A DNA stretch of 64,000 bases from Pseudomonas gregormendelii (GTDB lineage Bacteria; Pseudomonadota; Gammaproteobacteria; Pseudomonadales; Pseudomonadaceae), in assembly GCF_017114825.1 (NCBI RefSeq), contig NZ_JADEVO010000001.1, positions 1 through 64,000 of the forward strand. Direction: 5' to 3'. The translations under genes were made by a program, and so were the position numbers. The notes below the pieces were generated by a model. It saw only the letters and a program-made list of their open reading frames with translations. It was not told the origin of the DNA and did not search any database. This document shows, piece by piece, positions 8,883 through 16,471 of the stretch (position 1 is its first letter; each line of letters opens with the position of its first letter).

Positions 8883-9662
8883 TTGCTTATCGAGTCCCGT
8901 CGCCGCGCTTATTTGACCGCCATGCAGGTGGTCAACTGGCTGCCGCGCACCGAATTGCCCTTCGCCGCGCCGTCGCGGCCCGAGCTGCTGGAGACACCGC
9001 AACCCGTGGTCGTCGCTCCGATAGCAATGGCCGCTGTGGCTGAGGCGCCCGTGCAGCCGCAGGCCAAGCCCGCCGAGCGGGTGAAGATCGAGGTGCCTCG
9101 GCCTTCGCTGGCCAGCACCCGCACGGATGCAAAAGTCGAAGAAGTGGCCGCGCCAGTCGTGGTCAAGCCACCAGTAGTGCCGCCGCCGCGTTTCGCCCTG
9201 CAGTTGCTGCGCGCCGGTCGCTGCCTGCTGCTGGTCGAGTTACCCACAGGTGAAACCTTTCAAACCCGCGACCCTGCCTATCTGCTGCTCAAGGACATGC
9301 TGCGCGCCGCCGGCCTGCCGGACAGCCCACAGATAGTCGGTGACCCCGTGCGCTGGCCGCTGCTGGCCCGGGGCACCATGGATCAAGGCCCGGAAGCCGC
9401 TCGTGACTTCGTGCAGGGTTTCCTCTCGGCCCGACTGGAAGATGCACCGTGCGTCTGCGTATGGCTGATCGGTCTGCCGGCGGTACGTTTCGCTGGCGAG
9501 GAAAACGCCGAATCGTTCAACCGTGAACTCCAGGTCGAAGGCCTGGGCTCGGTCTGGGCCCTGCCGGGCCTGGAATTATTAATGGAAGAGCCACAGCGTA
9601 AGGCTGATGTCTGGCAAGCCATGCGTCGGCTGATGGCGCGCTGGAAAGAATCAAATGAGTGA
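8883..9662 (+). CDS. holD: DNA polymerase III psi subunit (pseudomonad type)
   Basis: A 259-residue protein with an N-terminal QVVNWLPR motif, a long Pro/Ala-rich linker (about residues 38-90) and a C-terminal globular domain. It sits immediately upstream of rimI, as holD does in E. coli. The pseudomonad psi subunit is known to be divergent and is often annotated as hypothetical or TonB-like because of the proline-rich part. Psi joins chi to the clamp loader and links it to SSB. The start is uncertain: TTG at 8883 keeps the conserved RRRAYL segment, while the first in-frame ATG is at 8922. The end overlaps rimI by 8 bases. Confidence 0.75.
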   Translation: MLIESRRRAYLTAMQVVNWLPRTELPFAAPSRPELLETPQPVVVAPIAMAAVAEAPVQPQAKPAERVKIEVPRPSLASTRTDAKVEEVAAPVVVKPPVVPPPRFALQLLRAGRCLLLVELPTGETFQTRDPAYLLLKDMLRAAGLPDSPQIVGDPVRWPLLARGTMDQGPEAARDFVQGFLSARLEDAPCVCVWLIGLPAVRFAGEENAESFNRELQVEGLGSVWALPGLELLMEEPQRKADVWQAMRRLMARWKESNE

Positions 9663-10107
9663 CGCTGTATCGTTTCGCCCCATGATCGAGGCGGACCTGG
9701 ACGCTGTACTGAAGATCGAATACGCGGCTTACAGCCATCCGTGGACCCGCGGGATTTTTCTTGATGGGCTCGGCAAGTACCAGATCTGGCTGATGTTCGA
9801 AGGGCAGCAACAGGTCGGCCACGGCGTGGTACAGATCATTCTTGATGAAGCGCACCTGTTGAACATTACGGTCAAGCCGGAGAACCAGGGCCGTGGCTTG
9901 GGCCTGACGTTACTGGAGCACCTGATGTCGATTGCCTACAAGGCCGAGGCACGGGAGTGCTTCCTGGAAGTACGGGACAGCAATCGTTCGGCGTTTCGCT
10001 TGTATGAGCGGTACGGGTTCAACGAGATAGGGCGGCGCCGGGACTATTATCCGGCGGTTGGCGGCCGGGAAGATGCGGTGGTCATGGCCTGCACACTGGT
10101 GGATTGA
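9655..10107 (+). CDS. rimI: RimI, ribosomal protein S18 N-alpha-acetyltransferase
   Basis: A 150-residue GNAT acetyltransferase. The acetyl-CoA loop is visible as NQGRGLGLTLLEHL (residues about 82-95), and the C-terminal half has the RxxDYYP segment typical of RimI. RimI acetylates the N-terminal alanine of S18 (by family knowledge). The ATG lies inside the end of holD (8-base overlap), so the two genes are co-translated. A REP pair follows the stop and probably ends transcription. Confidence 0.93.
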   Translation: MSDAVSFRPMIEADLDAVLKIEYAAYSHPWTRGIFLDGLGKYQIWLMFEGQQQVGHGVVQIILDEAHLLNITVKPENQGRGLGLTLLEHLMSIAYKAEARECFLEVRDSNRSAFRLYERYGFNEIGRRRDYYPAVGGREDAVVMACTLVD

Positions 10108-10120
10108 ACACAGATACCCC

Positions 10121-10199
10121 GTAGGAGCTGCCGAAGGCTGCGATCTTTTGATTTTATCCACACCAAGATCAAAAGATCGCAGCCTGCGGCAGCTCCTAC
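10121..10199. repeat. Inverted pair of REP elements (family 1)
   Basis: GTAGGAGCTGCCGAAGGCTG and its inverted copy face each other around a short spacer, giving a large cruciform between converging genes rimI and the acidic-protein gene. The spacer itself contains a perfect TTATCCACA at 10154-10162. Confidence 0.9.
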
Positions 10200-10226
10200 A
10201 CGGGAGAATTCCGTCAATCGGGTAGG

Positions 10227-10631
10227 TCAGCGATTCCCGTCCAGCGGATCACGCTGCGCCAGTTCCGCTTCATCCAGGCCATTGCCTCCGCCGATGTCAT
10301 CTTCATCGACAATGCTCAAGTCCCAGTCTGCCTGACCTTCTTCGCCTGCTTCCCGGGCATCCCTTGCGCCGTCTTCGAGGATGAGCGTTTCCGGGCTCAT
10401 GTCATCATCCGTGGGTTCGTGGTCTTTGGTGGAGGCGCCCGTCATGCCGGCCTCCCGCACCCGCTCAGGCGGCATCCGTTGTTCGCGCTCGTTGTCCGGC
10501 AGTTCGTCGCCAATCCGGGCGCCGGGTTCGTCTTCGTCAAAGTCCAGTTCATGCAATGAACCCATGCGGTCTTCGTTGTCATCGATGGGCTCGGGTTGCG
10601 CCGAGTCGAAAGGACGTCGTGAATCAGTCAT
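10227..10631 (-). CDS. Conserved acidic protein of unknown function
   Basis: A 134-residue protein with a strong excess of Asp and Glu and no hydrophobic core, signal peptide or cysteines, so probably largely disordered. It has a good ribosome site (GAGGAAATACC before the ATG). The next gene upstream, carbonic anhydrase, diverges from it. I know similar acidic proteins at this position in Pseudomonas, sometimes labelled serine kinase/phosphatase without catalytic motifs; I see none here. Function unknown. Confidence 0.72.
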   Translation of the reverse strand: MTDSRRPFDSAQPEPIDDNEDRMGSLHELDFDEDEPGARIGDELPDNEREQRMPPERVREAGMTGASTKDHEPTDDDMSPETLILEDGARDAREAGEEGQADWDLSIVDEDDIGGGNGLDEAELAQRDPLDGNR

Positions 10632-10772
10632 GGTATTTCCTCATACTGTGGGCCTTACTAGGGTGGACCCACAGGGCTGGCGAGAATTCCACCTGCCTTA
10701 GTTGCATCGATCGCGTGACCCCGACGGGTGGTTGTCTGTCATAGAAGCGCACCATTCTTGAGGCTCTACAGC

Positions 10773-11408
10773 ATGAACGAATTACAAGATCTGATTGATA
10801 ACAACGAACGCTGGGCTGAAGCGATCAAACAGGAAGATCCGGACTTCTTCTCCAAGCTGGCTCGCCAACAGACCCCCGAATACCTGTGGATCGGTTGCTC
10901 CGATGCGCGGGTGCCGGCGAACGAAATCGTTGGCATGCTGCCCGGCGACCTGTTCGTCCACCGCAACGTGGCGAACGTGGTGCTGCATACCGACTTGAAC
11001 TGCCTTTCGGTGATTCAGTACGCGGTGGACGTGCTCAAGGTCAAGCACATCCTGGTGACCGGCCACTATGGTTGCGGCGGCGTCCGGGCATCGATGCAGG
11101 ACCGCCAGCTGGGCCTGATTGATGGCTGGCTGCGCTCGATTCGCGACCTGTATTACGAAAAACGCGAAGAGCTGGCGCTGTTGCCAACTGAAGAGGAGCA
11201 GGTGGACCGCCTCTGCGAGCTGAACGTGATCCAGCAAGTGGCCAACGTCGGCCACACCAGCATTGTGCAAAATGCCTGGCATCGTGGACAGAAACTGTCG
11301 ATTCACGGTTGCATCTACGGCATCAAGGACGGTCGCTGGAAAAGCCTGAACGCAACCATCAGCGGCTTCGAGCAGTTGCCGCCACAGTACCGTCTGCGTC
11401 CGCTGTAG
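10773..11408 (+). CDS. can: Beta-class carbonic anhydrase
   Basis: A 211-residue cytoplasmic beta-carbonic anhydrase interconverting CO2 and bicarbonate. The zinc ligands and catalytic dyad are present: C42 and D44 in GCSDARVPA, H98 and C101 in GHYGCGG. I chose the ATG at 10773 (MNELQDLI) because the family begins there. The in-frame start at 10728 adds 15 residues unlike the family. It is monocistronic between two minus-strand genes. Confidence 0.93.
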   Translation: MNELQDLIDNNERWAEAIKQEDPDFFSKLARQQTPEYLWIGCSDARVPANEIVGMLPGDLFVHRNVANVVLHTDLNCLSVIQYAVDVLKVKHILVTGHYGCGGVRASMQDRQLGLIDGWLRSIRDLYYEKREELALLPTEEEQVDRLCELNVIQQVANVGHTSIVQNAWHRGQKLSIHGCIYGIKDGRWKSLNATISGFEQLPPQYRLRPL

Positions 11409-11420
11409 CGCTTTTCGCGT

Positions 11421-12590
11421 CTACAGCCCCTGGCCCGGTGCAACCGTGGTCGCCGAAGTTTTCAGCTGGCTGAGCTGGGACCTGATCGGTGCCGATGCAC
11501 AGTTGGCGACGGCCTGGGCCGGGGGCAGGTTGCGAATCGAGGTATAGAACAGTTCGCAGGTTTTTTCCGTGCGAGTGACTTGCCAGGTCTGGGTACAGCT
11601 CTTCAATTGCGTCGCCGGATCCCTGCCGGGGGCGCTGCCCATGCCGGCCTGCCAACACGCAGCGCTCAAATCCTGGCCCATCACCTTCAGGCCTGCCGCG
11701 TCAGCCTGGGCCTGGGCATCCTTGCCGGAATAGGCGGCTGGATTGGCCGCGTACCAGATGTAGCTCGGGTGATTGGCGCCCAACACGGGTACTTTGACCC
11801 CGGCATTTGGGCTGATCGTCGCCAGCCCCAACACGCTGACGGTGGGGCCGTATTGCGCCTTGACCCAGCTGCGCACCGGCGCGCCAAACGCGATCATGGG
11901 TAATGCCGCGCCGCTGGCAGTGCGGCTGAGCTCCCTGACCATGGTGGTCTGATAGTCGGTGAAATAATTGTAAACGCCCTCCAGGTCCTTGCCCGCAGTC
12001 GCGGGTGCGGCAATCGGGGCGATGTCGATGATGGTCTGGTAAGCGGGTGTTTGCGCGGCTGGGATGCCGTTGGCGGTTAGCAGCGTGGCCCAACGATCAG
12101 TGGTGGCCGAGCGCAGGTAATCCTGGGCCTGGGTCAGCGAATAGTCCGGCGGAAAGTGCAACAGCTCGATACTTTTACGATTGTTCAGCGCCATGCCCAA
12201 AGGCAGGAACAGTGACCAGTTGTACGCCCACTTGCCGTCAGCGTTCAGTCTGTTTGCGCCGGACCAGGCCAGGTCTCCGGCGTCGAGCAGGGCTTGCAGT
12301 GGTTTGTGATAACCGGCAGGCACCCCGGTGATTTGCGCGTAAAGCTGATCGTTATCGGTTTTGACCCGCACCTTTGCCGTGGCGTAGCCATCGCGCTGCA
12401 CGCTTTGGCCCAGGTAGTGCTCGACGGTTTGCTCCAGCGTCCAGTTGCGAAAGCACACGACTCCGCAGTTGTTGGGGTAGGCGAACAGACGCGTGACGCG
12501 TTCAGTGCTGCCCAGTTTCAGATCGACATCGGCGTGGGCGGCGGCACCCAGGGTGAGGGCCGCGAGGGTAAGTGCTGTGCGTTTGAACAT
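11421..12590 (-). CDS. Exported protein of unknown function, 389 residues
   Basis: I do not recognise this family. A Sec signal peptide is clear (MFKRTALTLAALTLGAAAHA, cleavage after AHA at about residue 20). The mature part has six cysteines, two of them close together (NNCGVVCFRNW near 45), which suggests disulfides in the periplasm. There is no transmembrane segment after the signal and no catalytic motif I can name. The start has an AAGGA 8 bases upstream. It converges with can and follows the AtoE gene on the same strand, 174 bases downstream of it, with a strong hairpin between, so it probably has its own promoter. Confidence 0.78.
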   Translation of the reverse strand: MFKRTALTLAALTLGAAAHADVDLKLGSTERVTRLFAYPNNCGVVCFRNWTLEQTVEHYLGQSVQRDGYATAKVRVKTDNDQLYAQITGVPAGYHKPLQALLDAGDLAWSGANRLNADGKWAYNWSLFLPLGMALNNRKSIELLHFPPDYSLTQAQDYLRSATTDRWATLLTANGIPAAQTPAYQTIIDIAPIAAPATAGKDLEGVYNYFTDYQTTMVRELSRTASGAALPMIAFGAPVRSWVKAQYGPTVSVLGLATISPNAGVKVPVLGANHPSYIWYAANPAAYSGKDAQAQADAAGLKVMGQDLSAACWQAGMGSAPGRDPATQLKSCTQTWQVTRTEKTCELFYTSIRNLPPAQAVANCASAPIRSQLSQLKTSATTVAPGQGL

Positions 12591-12727
12591 GCTCAGATCC
12601 TTTTAAGCCTGTGATTGCGCAATTGTCGAAGGTTACTGCAGCCATCGCGCGTGCGATGTCAGCTGCAGCCTGTAATGGTGTCAGGAGATGGCGAACCGTG
12701 GGGTAGGAACAATCCACCGAACAACTC

Positions 12728-12759
12728 TGGATGCACCTGCTTGAACAGGTGCATCCAGC
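12728..12759. terminator. Strong 13-bp hairpin downstream of the AtoE gene
   Basis: CTGGATGCACCTG / CAGGTGCATCCAG with a 6-base loop is a perfect palindrome just after the transporter stop codon. Neither side has a long T-run, so it may be a weak terminator, an RNA-stabilising hairpin or a protein site. Confidence 0.55.
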
Positions 12760-12764
12760 GACAT

Positions 12765-14183
12765 TTATGGCATCACGGGCGGCGTGTAGGTCAGCGTCGT
12801 GCCCAGCGCCCACAGCAGAAACAGCACCAGTGGCGTGTGCACCAGCAACTGCACGAACGAGAATCCGATCAGGTCCCGGGCCTTCAATCCCAGTACGCCC
12901 AGCAGCGGCAGCATGTAGAAGGGGTTGATGAGGTTAGGTAACGCTTCGGCGGCGTTGTAGATCTGCACCGCCCAGCCCAGGTGGTAGTTGAGGTCGGTGG
13001 CCACCTGCATCACATAGGGTGCTTCGATGATCCACTTGCCGCCGCCGGACGGAATGAAGAAGCCGAGGATCGCCGAATACACACCCATCAACAGCGCGTA
13101 GGTGTCGTGGGAGGCGATGCTGACGAAGAAGGTCGAGATGTGGTGCGCCAGGGTTTGCGCATCGGTACCCTTGACGGTGGTCATCAGTGCGGCGATCGAA
13201 CCATACAACGGAAACTGGATCAGCACTCCCGTGGTAGTCGGCACGGCTCGGGCGACTGCATCGAGGAAGCTGCGCGGACGCCAGTGCAGCAGGGCGCCGA
13301 GCATGATGAACAGGAAGTTGTAGGTGTTCAGCCCGGAGATCGCGCTGATCGCCGGCTTGGTCGAGAATTCATGGAACAACCAGCCGGCCGCCAGCAGGAC
13401 CAGCAGGATGGTCAGCAGCGGGCTGTGTTCCAGCCACTCGCCAGGGCGGGTGCGCGGTTGCAGTGGCGGCAGATTGAAACTCGGGTCGATGCCGCAGGCT
13501 TTTGCGTCACGGGCCGTATTGGGGCCAGGGGCGGTGGCGTAGGCAATGATCAGAGAAATGATGATCAGCGCCAGCAGCAGTACGCCCGACTGCCAGAGAA
13601 AAATGGTTTCGGTGAAGGGAATGACCCCGGTAATCGACAGGATCGACGGCGGCAGGCTGGCCGGGTTGGCCTGCAATTGCGCCGCCGATGACGACAGACC
13701 CAAGGCCCAGACCGCACCCAACCCCAGGTAAGCAGCGGCGCCGGCAGCACGATAATCCATCTTCAGATCGGTACGGCGGGCGAGGGCACGCACCAGCAAG
13801 CCACCAAATACCAGGGACAGTCCCCAGTTCAGCAACGACGCGACCATGGAAATCAGCGCGACCCAGGCGACGGCGGAGCGGCCGTTTTTCGGGATGCGTG
13901 CCAATCGGTCGATCAGTTTCACAGCCGGTGGCGAGCTGGCGACGACATAACCGCCGATCACCACAAACGCCATCTGCATGGTGAACGGAATCAGGCTCCA
14001 GAAGCCATCGCCGAAGGCCATGGCGGCATCGGTGGGCTTGGCGCCCATTGCCATGGTGGCAAGGGCCACGATGATCACGGCCAGTGCCGCAAACACCCAG
14101 GAGTCGGGGAACCAGCGTTCGGCAAAGCTTGAGCAGCGCAGGGCAAAGCGGGCATAGCGGCTATCGTCGATATCAGCGGCCAC
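12765..14183 (-). CDS. atoE: AtoE-family short-chain fatty acid transporter
   Basis: About 472 residues with 10-12 membrane segments, matching the AtoE/short-chain fatty acid uptake family. Conserved stretches such as GGGKWIIEAPY (near residue 385) and IPFTMQMAFVV are visible. It probably imports acetoacetate, butyrate or similar acids. The start is set at a GTG (14183): CGAGG lies 7 bases upstream and the preceding in-frame region is unlike the family. No ato catabolic genes are adjacent, so the substrate cannot be fixed from context. Confidence 0.85.
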   Translation of the reverse strand: MAADIDDSRYARFALRCSSFAERWFPDSWVFAALAVIIVALATMAMGAKPTDAAMAFGDGFWSLIPFTMQMAFVVIGGYVVASSPPAVKLIDRLARIPKNGRSAVAWVALISMVASLLNWGLSLVFGGLLVRALARRTDLKMDYRAAGAAAYLGLGAVWALGLSSSAAQLQANPASLPPSILSITGVIPFTETIFLWQSGVLLLALIIISLIIAYATAPGPNTARDAKACGIDPSFNLPPLQPRTRPGEWLEHSPLLTILLVLLAAGWLFHEFSTKPAISAISGLNTYNFLFIMLGALLHWRPRSFLDAVARAVPTTTGVLIQFPLYGSIAALMTTVKGTDAQTLAHHISTFFVSIASHDTYALLMGVYSAILGFFIPSGGGKWIIEAPYVMQVATDLNYHLGWAVQIYNAAEALPNLINPFYMLPLLGVLGLKARDLIGFSFVQLLVHTPLVLFLLWALGTTLTYTPPVMP

Positions 14184-14386
14184 GGGAGAACCTCGAATTT
14201 TATGTTTATTGTGGTCTTCAGGGCCTCGTGGGCCCGTCTGGACAGGTGCCAACAGTAAATCAAACGCTGTATTTTTTGTGACCAACTTTTACCGCTTTGG
14301 GACTTTGGTCTAACGGGTTGTCCGCAGACGGATTTGCGTAGACCATGGGCGCCTAGAATTTTTTGCCCGTGCCAGAGTGTTTTTTC

Positions 14387-15730
14387 ATGACTGCCCAAAC
14401 CGATGTGCGCCCGGCGCCGTTCACTCGTTCGGACTACAAGACCCTCGGCCTTGCCGCGTTGGGCGGGGCGCTGGAAATCTACGATTTCATTATTTTCGTA
14501 TTTTTCGCCCTGACCCTCAGCCAACTGTTCTTCCCCCCGGAAATGCCGGAGTGGATGCGCCTGCTGCAAAGCTTCGGGATCTTCGTCACCGGTTACCTGG
14601 CGCGCCCATTGGGCGGCATCCTGATGGCGCATTTTGCTGACAGACTGGGACGCAAGAAGGTCTTCAGCCTGAGCATCTTGATGATGGCGTTGCCTTGCCT
14701 GCTCATCGGGATCATGCCGACCTACGCCCAGATCGGTTATTTTGCGCCGTTGCTGTTGCTGGCCCTGCGTATCCTGCAGGGCGCAGCGGTAGGCGGTGAG
14801 GTGCCCAGCGCCTGGGTCTTCGTCGCCGAACACGCGCCGGTCGGCCATCGCGGTTACGCGTTGGGATTCCTGCAGGCCGGGCTGACCTTCGGCTACCTGA
14901 TCGGCGCGCTGGCGGCGACGTTCCTGGCGCAGGTCTTCACCCCGGAGGAAATCCTCGATTACGCCTGGCGTTATCCCTTCCTGCTAGGCGGGGTGTTTGG
15001 TGTGATTGGAGTCTGGTTGCGCCGCTGGCTCAGCGAAACCCCGGTATTCATGGCGATGCAGGCCAAGCGCGAAGCGGCGGTCGAGCTGCCATTGCGCACG
15101 GTCCTGCGCGAACATCGCCTGGCCATGCTGCCGGCGATGATCCTGACCTGTGTTCTGACCTCGGCGGTGGTGGTGTTCGTGGTGATCACCCCGACCATGA
15201 TGCAGAAAACCTTCGGTATGAGCGCCAGCTACACCTTCGGGCTCAGCGCCCTGGGCATCGTGTTCCTGAATGTGGGTTGCGTGCTCGCCGGATTACTGGT
15301 GGATCGCATCGGCGCCTGGCGTACCGTTATGCTCTATAGCCTGCTGCTGCCAGTGGGCATTGCAGTGCTCTATAGCTGCCTGATCAATGGCGGGAGCTGG
15401 ATTGGCCTGGCTTATGCCATTGCCGGTCTGTGTTGCGGCGTGGTGGGTGCGGTGCCGTCGGTGATGGTCGGGCTGTTCCCAGCGCATATTCGTGTATCGG
15501 GAATCTCCTTCACCTACAACATCGCCTACGCCGCATGGGCCAGTATCACGCCGTTGTTGCTGATCGGGCTAATGCCTTGGAGCCCCTGGATATGCGTAAT
15601 ATTCAGTGCAGTGATGGGCGTGGTCGGGGTCGCCAGCGCGGCGTATTTCGGTGCGCGCAGGACGGCGCGCAGAGGGTGGTCGACGCGGTCGGACAGTTCG
15701 CCAGTCAACTGGCGACCTGAGCAGGATTAA
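14387..15730 (+). CDS. MFS transporter, metabolite:H+ symporter (MHS) family
   Basis: About 447 residues with 12 predicted membrane segments. The N-terminus has the MHS hallmark GALEIYDF (about residues 29-36), and the loop after helix 2 carries the MFS signature DRLGRKK. The GGEVPSAWVFVAEH segment is typical of the proline/betaine, citrate and dicarboxylate importers of this family. The ATG at 14387 is preferred over 14363 because family members start near MTAQ. The substrate cannot be predicted. It diverges from the AtoE gene with about 200 bases between. Confidence 0.85.
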   Translation: MTAQTDVRPAPFTRSDYKTLGLAALGGALEIYDFIIFVFFALTLSQLFFPPEMPEWMRLLQSFGIFVTGYLARPLGGILMAHFADRLGRKKVFSLSILMMALPCLLIGIMPTYAQIGYFAPLLLLALRILQGAAVGGEVPSAWVFVAEHAPVGHRGYALGFLQAGLTFGYLIGALAATFLAQVFTPEEILDYAWRYPFLLGGVFGVIGVWLRRWLSETPVFMAMQAKREAAVELPLRTVLREHRLAMLPAMILTCVLTSAVVVFVVITPTMMQKTFGMSASYTFGLSALGIVFLNVGCVLAGLLVDRIGAWRTVMLYSLLLPVGIAVLYSCLINGGSWIGLAYAIAGLCCGVVGAVPSVMVGLFPAHIRVSGISFTYNIAYAAWASITPLLLIGLMPWSPWICVIFSAVMGVVGVASAAYFGARRTARRGWSTRSDSSPVNWRPEQD

Positions 15731-15774
15731 CCCGTATCCCGCTACAATCAGCGTTTTCTCCTGGAGCAGACAGC

Positions 15775-16374
15775 ATGCACGCTTCCCATCGCCGGCCCGT
15801 ACCCTTGAACAAGGCTTATCGCCTGCTCAATCACGGGCCGACCGTACTGGTCAGCGCCGCCCACGATGGCCAGCGCAATATCATGGCGGCGGCCTGGGCT
15901 ATGCCACTGGATTTCGAGCCGCCGAAAATTGCCGTGGTGCTGGATAAGTCCACCTGGACCCGACACCTGCTGGAAGCTTCGGGGACCTTCGTGCTGAACG
16001 TGCCCTGCGCCGCCCAGGCCGACATCGTCCAGACCGTCGGTTCTACATCCGGGCTGGAAATCTCCCGGGCGCCGGGCCAGGACAAGTTCCAGGCCTATGC
16101 ACTGCAGACATTCAGCGGCGAGCAGGTGGCAGCGCCGATGCTCGAAGGCTGCGTCGCCTGGCTGGAATGTCGACTGTTGCCGGAGCCTGGTAATCACCAG
16201 CAATACGATCTGTTTCTCGCCGAAGTCATAGCTGCCCAGGCTGACGCGCGGGTGTTCAGCGATGGCCGCTGGCACTTCGAAGGGCACGACGAGCTGCGCA
16301 CCTTGCATCACGTCGCGGGCGGGCATTTCCTGAAGATTGGTGATCCGGTGGACGGCAAGATTCTGCTGGTTTGA
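15775..16374 (+). CDS. Flavin reductase-like, FMN-binding split-barrel protein
   Basis: A 199-residue protein of the DIM6/NTAB flavin-reductase-like family. It has the N-terminal segment PTVLVSAAHDGQRNIM followed by AAAWAMPLDFEPPKIAV, which forms the FMN-binding split barrel, and a conserved HHVAGGHFLKIG near the C-terminus. Members bind FMN and reduce flavin or small substrates. The ATG is preceded by GAGCAGACAGC. It lies 44 bases after the MHS transporter and could be cotranscribed with it. Confidence 0.82.
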   Translation: MHASHRRPVPLNKAYRLLNHGPTVLVSAAHDGQRNIMAAAWAMPLDFEPPKIAVVLDKSTWTRHLLEASGTFVLNVPCAAQADIVQTVGSTSGLEISRAPGQDKFQAYALQTFSGEQVAAPMLEGCVAWLECRLLPEPGNHQQYDLFLAEVIAAQADARVFSDGRWHFEGHDELRTLHHVAGGHFLKIGDPVDGKILLV

Positions 16375-16421
16375 ATCGGGTCCGCTGCCAGCCAACATTA
16401 GCCTGACCCGGATGCACTGCC

Positions 16422-16453
16422 TAAAAAAGGGCCTGCCACCCGGTAAGCCCTTT
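16422..16453 (-). terminator. Terminator downstream of ggt
   Basis: On the minus strand, AAAGGGC ... GCCCTTTTTT forms a 7-bp stem followed by a T-run, about 20 bases after the ggt stop. Confidence 0.7.
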
Positions 16454-16471
16454 CCCACTCGCACAAAACGC

